From the NCBI GenBank assembly GCA_033439295.1, contig JAVTLE010000003.1:372001-436000 (forward strand): a DNA stretch of 64,000 nt, in the 5' to 3' direction. Under the pieces are notes generated by a model. That model saw nothing but the letters and a program-made list of their open reading frames with translations. It was not told the origin of the DNA and ran no database searches. A program made the translations under genes and the position numbers. The DNA comes from Deuterostichococcus epilithicus. Lineage: Eukaryota; Chlorophyta; Trebouxiophyceae; Prasiolales; Stichococcaceae. Below are positions 33,302 through 43,934 of this stretch, one piece after another (position 1 is the stretch's first letter; the number at the start of each line of letters is the position of its first letter).

Positions 33302-36300
33302 CGCGGTCGCGGCGACGCACGAGCCGTTTACACAGCTTTGCCCCGGCGTGCAGCAATACTGCGGCAGGCAATATGGCTTGAGGACGTAGCATGGCAGGGG
33401 GATCGGGGGTCACAGCAGATGCATTTCGGGCTTGAAGCTGGGCGTCACATGTGCGCCGACAGTGCACGCACAGAGCAACGCCGCAAGCATGCCCCATCAA
33501 CATTGTGCTCGATACTGAGCTCACATCGGCAAGCAGCAAAAGGCAGATTGAGGGCGGCTTGCCTTTGAACAAACATTTGCGGGGTCGCAGCAGCCGACTG
33601 TGGCAGTCGCCTTGAAATATTGACACACACGGTCCCCTCCGCAGCAGAAGGTCTTGCGCCCCTTACCGCAAGACTTCGTGGATGAACAGCATGCTCTGTT
33701 GTTGTATGCGCACGCGCCCGTGGCCGGGCATATCTGCAAGGAATGCGACATGAATCCATCGCATCCAGCTGTCAGTCCACGGTGCTGCGCCCTGCAGCGC
33801 GCGGCATCACTCCAGGGAGAAAGGGAAGTTTGAGGCAGCACCGCCTCAGCGGGATACGGTTCCCCAACATCTGGACACATCACGTCACTGTGGCAGGCAT
33901 CGTGGCTCAGGAGGTGCTGCAAATGTAGGGTTGGCAGGGCCTCACGTTGCTGCCGCACTTGCGCACTGTGGTCGACGCCACACAGCGCCCCGCCAGACAT
34001 GTCTGGGACGAACTGCAGCAGCTCTGCACACGTGCACACGTCCCATTTCAGCGCCGCAAGATCTCTTGGCCGATGTTCACACATGTGAGTCTGTGTTTTG
34101 TTGCCCCCGTCATGCGGGAGATTCGTTTTGTTCCGCGGTGAACTCCTTTGATACAATTGCACCAGGTCTGCAGCCGTGCTGTTCCTTACCGATCCGCATT
34201 GCTTCGCAACCGGGCAGCAGACGTTGTTGATGCATGGATTTCCTGCTGCGCAGCATTGCTGCGAGCAAGCATGATCCAGAAAAGCACTTCAGCAGAGCTG
34301 TTGACCTTCTAAGAAAGGTGTTGAGCTGCCGTAATGCGGGTCAGCACAGCGCATGAAGCAGCTTCGTTTGACTGATCACTATCAAGGGCAGAACGAGCAC
34401 AAGAGGCCCTCACATTGGTATTGCAGACACTGACTGTGTTGCAGCAGCTGCCCGACAAGCAAGTCTGGCCACTGGCGCAGGCCTGCACGCAGAGATTCGC
34501 ATTGGCAATTTTCCAAAGAGTTGCAGGCTTTGTTGCATTGCTATGACATGATGGCTCTGTGCATGCTTGCCTGTACATGTAACTTTGTTGACATTAAGCA
34601 TATAAACTGGTGAATGAGGCAGTGCAGAAATCGCACTCTCTGCGGCGGCTGCAACGGCCCCCGCCAAAGCAAGTGCAGCATGTCTGCTCACCTTGCCGGT
34701 GCCGCAGCTGCCGTTGCAGCCAGCAGGCGCTGAGGTCGGCAGCGTGGCGAAGCACTTGCTGCCGCAGTACTGCTTGTACCTGTCAGTTTCGACAAAACGT
34801 TATTAATATCGGCATCTGATCAAGACCGTGGCCTCAGAAGCCTGCAGGCATCTCCCTGACACGTGTTCCAGTCTTGTTGCCAGCATCAACCAGCCAGCGC
34901 AATGCGGCAGGGCAGCGGATCAGCACTCACCAAGGGCTTAGGCCGAGCTTGCCCAGGTAGCTGATCTTCTGCCATATGACCGTTGCCCAATCATCGTCAA
35001 CCTGCATGCAGTGCAAGTCAGGCACTCATGCCACCGAATAGTGCGGATAGTGCCCGCATGCCGCTTTGTCCGCAGGTCTGCCCATGGCACCATTGTGCGC
35101 CGCTGCCCGCCGGACACAAGGCGCGGATGCGGGGCCTGAGGATGCCTCGTCCACGGTTGAACAGCTATCACATCTGTTGAACCAGTCGCACGGCAGACTC
35201 ACGATGCCGCCGGTGTCTCCACTGTTGGCGTTCCATGCCCACCACATCCAGCTATCGATGGAATTGTGCTTGCCATCATTCCCATCGCCCTCATTGTTCA
35301 TGTACTTGATGAGCGAGTTCATTTGCTGCATGCAAAAAGTGGGTAAGGTCAGAAACTGCACAGGAGTCAGAGCACACGAGCTTTGACAATGCAGACAGAT
35401 TGGGCGTTGGGCCGCAGGATTCCAGCCGCTATTGCTGTCAGAGCGTGACGATGCAGCACTCATGCGGCGTAGCCACGGATCGCGTCAATCATCATTCCTG
35501 TGCAAACCTTGGACCGCACCTTCAGCTCCATCTCGAGGCAGCCGGCAATTGCGCAGCGGTTGCGGCAGTCGCGCAGCCGGGTGCCGAATTCGCCGAGGGC
35601 GATAGGGAATTTCTGGCAGCTGCCATTATAGCAATACCCTGCCTTGTTCAGGTAGCCGAAGGAGTTGGACAGGCGAGTGTAGTAGCCGGGCGCATTGGCC
35701 AACGCCGGCACTGTCAATCCACTAATTGAAGGCGGGTACACGTGCGGCGCAATGATGACGTTCTTCCTGTAGCAGGCGAACGCATGTGGGCCTGAGCGTT
35801 CGTCCTTAGGAGGAAGGCGCTCATCTGCTGCAAGCAGCAAAGGAGACCTGACAAAACAAAATTTCGTCGCTGGATTCTGGGCACACACATCTACTCGCCT
35901 GAAGGCCGAGGTCATCAGGGAGCGGAAGAAGGGATTGGGGTCGGAGGCGCCGGTGCCGGCGATCACGGAGGACGCGGTGGCAACGCCGTCGCCCCAGTTG
36001 GCGCCCAGGGTTCCCTGGCCCAGCCCCTCGATCATGAACAGGAAGCCTGCATGGTAGCAGGCTTTCGTGTGAGCCTCGTGCGCACCTCCAGCGGGCAAAA
36101 AATGTCGGTCTGCAGGCTGGCTGCAGCCCAGAGCGTACATCCGGCATACTACTGGCGCGCAGAAATAGGGTCTTGATGCAGCTTCACCTGATCAGGAGTG
36201 TGGGAATCCTTGTTTGGTTAGCACATCGTGAGAGTCAACACGACAGTCGAGGACTTACTGGGGTTGACTTTGTATGCCGCCGTCATGAAGGACAGGTAAG

Positions 36301-38725
36301 TGTTCGTCATGCCCGGCTTGCCGGTCTGCGCCTCCCAACGCAGGCCTTGTGCATCTGTTTGCGGCAGCCAGCGCACTGGTTTCCACTCTGTCTCGGCCTC
36401 ATGTATCATCACAAAAGCAAGCCTGAATATGCGGCGCAGGCTTTGTACGATAGCTGTGCATCCGGTCGTATGCAGCCTCAGCATGCACTGCAATGCAAAA
36501 CACGTAAGCTCACCCGGCTCGTTCAGGATGTCAAAGATCACACGGCGGCGCGCGTATGCGTCCTTGTTGATCTCAGTAACGATCTTCATCCACCTCTGCA
36601 GCGGCACGACTGACAGTGCGTCAGCATCCACTTCCCCTGATGATTTCAGCTTGACGTCGCCGCACCACGCGCCGCATGAGGTTAAGCAACTTGGACATGG
36701 CAGGCGGCCTCACCTGCAGCCAGAGCGCCTGGTTCTCCATGAGCGTTGTGTCCGTGTTGAGGTGCTGGTCGATGACGACAACGAAGCCATTACGCACGAG
36801 GACGCCCACAGTCCACAAGAAGCGCGCCAGCGTTGTTGTGTTGGGGACATAGCCATTGCATGTCGCCTTGGCGCCGGTGGTGGGGATGGCACCGGCCGGC
36901 AGGTAAGACAGGCTGACGGACCCAGCGCTACCGGCTGCAGAACGCAAGAGCACCTTGCTGCCAGTGTTTCAGTCATCGGATCAGAATGAACACGAGCAGA
37001 TGTTCCATTCTGGTGGCGAGCACGGCAAAGGCCTCTGCAGATCGGCAGAGGGACAGCTTTGCCCTCATGCGCCCCAGTGTCAGCAGTGTGCATAGCGGCT
37101 TACGGGTCACACATAGAACATTGTGTGTGCACAGTGAGGTCTCACTGCTGATGCCGGGCTTCTTGACGCTGCTGAGGATTTTTGACGGGCTGGGGTTCGA
37201 CGCGCTGCCATCTGGGCAATTCCGCGTGTAGTCCCGCGGCGCCTGGTCGAACAGGCTCTGCAGACAGCGCGCCATCACCACTCGGCTAACCACTTTTTCG
37301 TGTACATGCTTTGAATGTGATCCATCCCGGACGAACTCGGCAGGCGAGCGTCAGCACGCCATGGCCGCTGGGCACCGACCTTCAGGCTGAAGGGCAGACG
37401 GATGGTGTTGAAGCCGAGAAGCTTTATGCGCCGCAGCACAGTGATGAAGTCTAGCGTCAGCGCGGTGGGGCCCTGGTATCTGCAGCATCAACAATTCGCT
37501 CCTGAGCAACACGGAAAATAACATGAACGAATTGTTTCAACAAAGGGTGAAAAACCACATATTGCGTCTCACTGTCCTTGCTTGGTCAGGCGCCAGCAGG
37601 CAGATCCATCAGAAGACGGGAAACGCACAAGCCATCAACAAACGTAGCGCCCGTCTCGAAGCCGAACCAGTTAACGCCGTGCAGCTTGATGGGTGTGGAG
37701 CCGCTGCATATGCGAATTGCTGCAGCAATACAGATGAAAGGCGTCAGAAGATCTACGGCGGCTATTTGCATGCCAGTATGCGGGTCCTGAATGCACCGCG
37801 CCCCGTTCGGGCGGTGGCCTTCGGGCGTCTGCTTGTAGCACTCGCATCACGAGGCGCCGACATCGCTGCGGCGGTGGCAATGACCGGCGGCAGGATGAAC
37901 AAGACAGCTGCTTGCACGATGGCCAGGAGCCATCCGATGCTCAGATGCTGTCAATGGAGGATCTTCAGAGGTGAAATCGGGGAGAACGACAGAGATGGTG
38001 AGCAGCGACTCACAGTTGCAGATGGTTAGCTGATTTGGCAGCGGCACCGCCGCCGTCCTTGAGTTCTGAGCCGCGTCTAATGCGAACGGCGAAGCGGTTA
38101 CCCCCAGGCTGGGTAGACCTGCACCCTCAGCTACCGGCGGCAGAGGCACACTGCGCGGGGTTCTGACGTCGCCGAAACCGACCTGCATGCGAGCAAGCGT
38201 CAGCTTCACAAGGCGACCAGTAACTCAGGCAATTCCGCAAAGGACAGTCTAGCAGTGAAAGATGAATGCTGGCGCCATGATACAATGGTGGAAAGACATT
38301 GGCGGCTGCGCTGAACCTAGGCACGACACGGCCCGTCGTTCAGGCCGCGGGCCACGGCACGGCGCGATGCAGGCTGCGCCTGGGGCGCGGATTGCACTGC
38401 GTAAAACTACTGCTCTGGCTCACTGCATCGTGTTCGGCCCCTCAGGGCGTACACGGTGATGCTGCAAGCAGCACCGTCCTATACTACCCGACGTGTCGTC
38501 AGCCAGCATTCCAGGTGCAACAGATCAAAACATGGCTCCGCGCAGCCGTCTCACCGTCTGCAGTGGGATTGTGGTGTTTGTAGCCACGAGCTGCGCGAGC
38601 TGACGGCCGGGCGCTGGGAGCGTGAGCCACGGCGCCAGCGGCAGTGGTAGTGCCTCTTCCAGAGAAGCATGGCAGCTGCCGGCCGCCAACAGAGTGATCG
38701 ACACGATCAGCACCAGTATGCTCAT
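33302..38725 (-). CDS. secreted GH5 cellulase with cysteine-rich C-terminal modules
   Basis: Endo-beta-1,4-glucanase-like enzyme of glycoside hydrolase family 5. ATG 38725 opens a signal peptide (MSILVLIVSITLLAAGSCHA). Family motifs follow in order: HGVNWFGFETGATFVDGL (about 37.7 kb), FITVLRRIKLLGFNTIRLPF (37.4 kb), NGFVVVIDQHLNTD (36.8 kb), RRVIFDILNEPGE with the acid/base Glu (36.5 kb), VYPPSISG (35.7 kb), PIALGEFGTRLRDC with the nucleophile Glu (35.6 kb), and WMWWAWNANSGDTGGIV (35.2 kb). After DDWATVIWQKISYLGKLGL come at least five exons of cysteine modules, such as CCAAGNPCINNVCCPVAKQC (about 34.2 kb), CASGQTCLSGSCC (34.5 kb) and CCTPGQSCVNGSC (33302-33358). The last two exons join in phase only if a GC donor is used (AAG then GCAAGC). 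The true stop was not found, so the 3' end is provisional. The modules may bind carbohydrate; that is a guess. Confidence 0.82.
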
Positions 38726-39424
38726 TTTGATGAGGGCAAGGATCCCTGTCCCTCTGGAACAACGAGAGAGAGAGAGAGAGTCAGCTACTTATTGAGATGG
38801 CTGGCGATCCGGTTTGAGCGACGCAGCAATAGGACAAGACCGGATGACAGACGGGGTTCGAGATAACAAGAGCAAGGTTGCAGGATGAGGAGAAAGTAGC
38901 AAGCGAGGCGTTCTGCACGCGCGCAGCCGCGCACGCAGGCATCGTATTCCGAGTCTGACCGTGACAGACCCCGATCGGTGGCCGATGCAGAAGCTGTTGT
39001 CCACACGACACGCACAGTTCCTGCTGCCACGTGACAGCGTGGCTGCGCCTGATCGTATGCATGCTACGATTTCACACCTGTCAATGGTCGACGCGCCGAT
39101 GAGGGAGTCGCCCACTCTACACTCACCTGACGACCTACGCTACTGACGGCAGAGTTCGTCCTAGGGAGTGCGTCTAGGTACTGCAAGCCTGATCTTGTCA
39201 GCAACCACTACCGCTGCAAGCATGTGGCACCCCGATCGCTGCGGCATCAGGCGCCAGCTGTGCTTGGTGACGCAGGGGAAAGAAGCCACATGACTAACAG
39301 ACTGCAAAACCCGACGAGGTTGTCGGCAGTACGATGATTCTTTCGCTCCCAACCCGACTCCCCCACACCTGCCACAACCTGACTCAGACCGTCTCAGATG
39401 ATGCAGATCCTAGCCACTTCAGAA
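38726..39424. other. spacer upstream of the cellulase gene
   Basis: Contains the cellulase promoter and the 3' flank of the HEAGH gene, both on the minus strand. A GA dinucleotide run lies just upstream of the cellulase start. No gene recognised. Confidence 0.5.
38764..38780. repeat. GA microsatellite near the cellulase start
   Basis: About nine GA dinucleotides, 39 bases upstream of the cellulase ATG; on the coding strand this is a CT run, as seen in many 5' leaders. Confidence 0.85.
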
Positions 39425-41837
39425 TCAGTTCTTGTCGCTCGCTGCCTTGAGCTCCCCGGCGTTCAGCGTCTGCTCCAGCCGCTCTATGCACATGCCGACG
39501 GACTCCCCACGTTTCATGGCCTCCGCCAGCGCGTCGTGCGCATTGGAATGCTGCCGCAGCAGCCCCACCGCATTGAGCACCGCAAAACGCACCTGTGCAC
39601 ATCCATACGATCGTACTGTTGCAGACATGACCAAATGTCCTGAAGTCCTGGGTGCAGCAAGCCACAAGGCATGTTGCTGGGCGCGCAGCGGGAGGGAGCT
39701 GCAAGTGAACACCAAATCTGCAAACGCACAGACAGGGTGCCCCACCTCGCCGTCCGCCTTCTTCTGGCTGAATTGCAGGCCGCGCAGCATGCTGTCCAGC
39801 TGTGCGACATCCCCCAGGCCGCCCTCCGCTTTCCCAAACCTGCACCGCAGGATGAGGCTGTCCTTGACGATGCGGTGTTGATGGCGCTGGTTGCGCAAGC
39901 AGCCGGACGCCAGGCAGCGCACCCCGCAGGCCGAACACCGCAGGCAGAAGGTTTCTCTTCCAGGTTGCCTTACCAGCCTCTCAGGAAGGCAGAGTGAGGT
40001 AGCTGCTCCTCCTGATTTCTGACCATTTGCAGCTCACACCTGAGGTACTCTGTGGCGACGCCCGCCAGCGCGATGCAGGCGTAGGTGTCCAGGCTGCCGC
40101 TGGACAGCCTGCCGCTCGCGACCTCGGTCTGGAACTCGCCGTCACAAAACTGCGTGCCCGCCTGCACGTTGAGGGCACGGTACCTGCGGGGCAATTTCAC
40201 GGCCTTGCGAAATCTTGGCGGCAAGGTGCACAGCATCTGCGATCCATCACCAGCTTGCAATAGCAGGCTGCATTGGTGCAGCTGGTTTCTTTCTCGACAG
40301 TTATGGGCGCCCTGTGCAGCTCATGCGGCACCACGAGTCGACAACACATTGTGCGCCCTCGGTTTCCAAGAGGACATATCTACCGCTGGAAGGCGTCCCA
40401 CGCCGACAGCGTGTACGTCTTGGGCGGCAGGCCCAGCAGGTAGGCGACCAGGAAGTGGCCCGCCTCGTGCAGCGCCACGCGGTCCGTGTATGAAGGGGAG
40501 ATGACGCGCGCGATGCTGTCCAGCGCCAGGGACTGCACACCGCCGCCAACTGCGATCTGCGTGGGTGCACTGTTTCAGCGGCTTTACGACAGACCAGGGC
40601 GCTGCCGTGCGGTGCATCGGTCATGCATGAAGGTTCCGTGCTCTGCACATTGGGAGCTCCATGCAAAATGGGCGCAGTGCCAGAGGGCGATTGCCATGGC
40701 ATCGCAGCTCAAGCCCGCTTGTTTGATCTGGCACCGAACCCAAACATTCTGCTTACCGGCAGCACAGCGCACACGCACGGAGTGCAGGCTCACCTGGTCT
40801 GTAAAGTACACGAAGACAACCGCAACAAGCAGGCCGCCCAGCTGCTCGCCTTGGAGGCCCAGGCCAAAATATGCAGCCGCCACGCCCGCAAGAGCGCCGC
40901 CCTGAAGCGATCACCGGTGTTGCATCACGCTCCTAACACTAGCGATGTCGGTGGCCCATCGTGTCCTGATTCCAGATCTCAGCGGCCGCCGCCGCTGCTG
41001 CAACAAACACACCAGGATGAACCATGGGAAACCAACCTGCAGGATGCGACGCACGCCATTGAGCGTGTCGTCGGTGGGCGATAGCAGTGCCGTCGGCTCC
41101 ACCTTGTTCAGCCGCATTTCCTCCAGTGTGTATATCCGCTTCGGCACCTGCCGGCACCATAGCGGATGGATCAGATGTGCGGTGCTGCAGGTCACCGCTG
41201 CTTGCTGGTCTTGTGCTCGGACTGCATTCGCAAGGAACAGAAGCGCCCAGCGAACGTCGACAGCGTGGTAGGAGCTGCCCTGCACGATGCTCCGGGAATG
41301 CAATGCCAGTGGCACATGAGGTGGTGCATCACCTGCCGACCGCAACCAAACCCACGCAGGGCGCCTTCATCGCGTAGCTGCCTGAGGAGTTTCAGAGCTT
41401 CCTTCTCAGGTTTGGCCTGCGCTTGAAGAAGAAGAAGATTTCCAGAGCTGCCACAACGAATTGCTCATGGCTCCGGCCTGGTCACAGCATCTCACACCGG
41501 CGACAGTGTTTGTGATCGCACGCGAATCCGAACAGGCAAATCTCACCAAGGCCTGATCCACTTCTGCAGCGAGTCCTGGCGATTGTGCCTGCAGAAACAG
41601 GCCATCGTTGGCAAAGGTGACCTTGCTTGCATTTTGCAGGTTCAAGCCAGCTGCACACAATATGACCAGCCTCACCCGAAGGGAAACGCCGCTGAATGGC
41701 CGTCTGCATGCTTTAGCATACTTGAGTGGACTCTGCTTGCCGAGGACGGTCTCCCTTGTCGTCAAAGTTCGCAGGGGGGGAACCTGGCTGTGATGCATCG
41801 TCGAATCACTTCGAGGAACAACAGCCGCGACAAGCAT
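39425..41837 (-). CDS. lone HEAGH zinc-protease-like plastid protein
   Basis: Resembles plant chloroplast proteins that carry an M41/FtsH-like HExxH helix but no AAA ATPase domain, such as the VIRESCENT3 type (family recalled, not searched). Exon 1 (from 41837) is Ser/Thr/Arg-rich, then NLQNASKVTFANDGLFLQAQ. Next: KPEKEALKLLRQLRDEGAL (41.4 kb), RIYTLEEMRLNKVEPTALL with TDDTLNGVRRIL (41.1 kb), a hydrophobic segment (GGLLVAVVFVYFTDQ, 40.8 kb), then SYTDRVALHEAGHFLVAYLL with GLPPKTYTLSAWDAFQ (40.4-40.5 kb). The zinc-binding HEAGH is intact. Later exons are GSLDTYACIALAGVATEYL (40.1 kb), FGKAEGGLGDVAQLDSMLRG (39.8 kb) and the end MCIERLEQTLNAGELKAAS. Lacking the ATPase, it may act as a non-processive protease or a pseudoprotease. 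It starts 206 bases from the divergent rhodanese gene. Confidence 0.78.
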
Positions 41838-42043
41838 CCAACACCTTCACAAGACAGCAGACAAATGTCTCGACCAATCATGTGCACTGGAAGTGGCTTC
41901 AAACTGACCTGAGGTGGCCTGCACCTGGAGATCTCAGTCACGTGCATTTTGACAAATCATGCTTGCTGCATTCTCAGTTGAGAAGGCACATCGCGCGCAG
42001 ATTTCCCGTGCTGTTGACAAGGCCAATGATGCTCCACGTTTAA
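41838..42043. promoter_or_regulatory. short divergent promoter, HEAGH gene / rhodanese gene
   Basis: Only 206 bases separate the two start codons, so the genes very likely share control sequences. No named motif was recognised. Confidence 0.6.
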
Positions 42044-43376
42044 ATGTACACCAGGTGCTTGTTGCGCATTAATCGCCCTCAGGCACTGCACTTACCACAC
42101 ACGAGCAGCAAGCTTCCATCACTGAATAAGAGACGACGTCATGTCAGTTTTGGGGAGACCTGCTTCTCTCAATTGACTCAGGGTCGATCCAACAAGCTGA
42201 GGACATCGGCCATGGCTTCGGATAGCGGGGCAGCCGGCCGCATGGCAATAGCTGAGGCCTTTGCAGGCTACAAGAAGCAGTTCCCTGACGTAGGCACTTT
42301 CCAGATGCCTCCGTGCATCATCTCATCCATCTCTCCGTCTCAGATGCCGCTGGTCTTTGCATCTTGGACCTTTTACATCTTTGCGCGGCAGGTGCCAGAC
42401 ATCACGCCGGCCGAGCTCAACGAGTTGCAGCAATGCGCTTCTGACCTAGTGGTCGTGGACGTGCGGACACCGGAGGAGCAGCAGGTTTGTCGCAAACCAG
42501 GCTGCTGCCGTATGCTTGGATGATGAGTTGCTGCGGAACTCTCTTCTTGCTCCAGGCCTTGGAGTAGCACAGCAGCTTCGCCACCGCTGATAACATGATG
42601 ATGAGGTCTGTTGCATGGTGCCGAAGGTGTCCATGCTTCCCGGGGCGGTGACGCAGCAGGATTTCAAGCAGCGATTGGACTCGCAAGACAAGAACACGCC
42701 GCTAGTGACCTACTGGTGGGCGAGTTCATTGCCATCTCAGCTTGACCTGCTTGCAGCTGCAGTGGACGCTGATCGATCAATGTGAGGCGGTCGTGTGTCT
42801 TTGCGCAGCACCGCTGGCCTCCGATCCGGCAGGTATGCAGCAGAGCTGCGGAAGCAGGGTTTCAGGGACGTCAGGAATCTGCAGGGTAGCCTCGTGTCGT
42901 GGGTCCGGTACCCCCTCCTCCAGACACATCTGAGATGTCGAAGCAGATGGCTGTCTGATCGGACTGCCATGATCGCGAAGTCGTATTGGCTGTGGTGTCG
43001 GATGTTGCAAAACTACCTTGCTGAAGTCATTGAATTGCCAAGCGCAGGCACATGCTGGGCTGCCGCTTGTGTCGCCGGACGGCCAGCCAGTGAAAAAGTT
43101 CCATGCATACGGGCCGCAGTGGGCAGACATGGCCCAGGGTTCCGGCTACGAGACGATCGTCCACAAGCAGCCTCTGCTGAAGTGAGCTGAAGGGGGCTGC
43201 CTGTTGCTAACCACAACCGGGTCCAGTGGCCGCCATCAACAGCAGAACAGCAGATCTGGATGAGTGCCAAGGTGGCGGATCTGTTCTGACGCCTAATCCT
43301 CCGACCAGACTGAAAATGAATCCTGGCCTGCAGGGGTGCCATCGACACGGTGAAAAGCCTCTGGCCATTTGTTTAG
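42044..43376 (+). CDS. rhodanese-domain protein, probably organellar
   Basis: Single rhodanese-type domain, a fold that can carry sulfane sulfur on a Cys. The first exon begins with a basic, Ser-rich leader (MYTRCLLRINRPQALHLPH), suggesting import into an organelle; a second in-frame ATG at 42212 (MASDSGAAGRM) would remove it. Conserved parts: LVVVDVRTPEEQQ (42.45 kb), SMLPGAVTQQDFKQRL (42.63 kb), LVTYC joined to TAGLRSGRYAAELRKQGF (about 42.71 and 42.81 kb), then LPLVSPDGQPVKKFHAYGPQ (43.1 kb). The putative catalytic Cys codon is split by an intron (TG then C). The last exon codes AIDTVKSLWPFV with TAG at 43374-43376. The stretch 42290-42391 has good GT and AG ends but is 102 bases and stop-free, so it could be spliced or retained without frame loss. 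Confidence 0.83.
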
Positions 43377-43934
43377 CGGCAGCGCGTTGAGCGTCAGCCG
43401 CAACTCCTAGCCGGAGCCACTATGGCGGTTGTTGGCGTACAATGGGCGGCTGCTTTCATATGTGAGCCTGCCTGATTCAGTGTCTTACATGGCAGCAGAT
43501 AGGAGCACTTTGTGGTGTCATCCACGGCTGTACCTTGAGGGCTGGACATGTTTCAACGCTGCATGCGTGCGCATGCGCCAGAAGTTTACTTTTGCCCACG
43601 CATGCCATTGCACGATCCCGAAACGTTATCATGGGCAGTCAGCGGTACTGGTTGCATGTTACTGCTGCTCCAACGGGTTCACTTGCTGGAAGGGTGTGCC
43701 AGGCTGGCAAGTCACGCACGTGGACACATTCGCGGCAAAGCTTGGAATAGCACTTTTGGCTCTGCATCGATCTCAGAAGCCCATTTCGCGCAGCCTGAAC
43801 CTGCACTGCCTCATGCGTCCAGCACTGCAAGCAACTCGCACAGAGCAGCGATACTTCCAGTGCGTGTGCGCAGTCGAGTTTAGCCAGCGTGGAAGGTTGA
43901 AGTGAATCAATCGGCAAACACAGAAGGCATCACC
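43377..43934. other. spacer before the GST-like gene
   Basis: No coding or repeat signal recognised; should hold the promoter of the GST-like gene. Confidence 0.5.
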
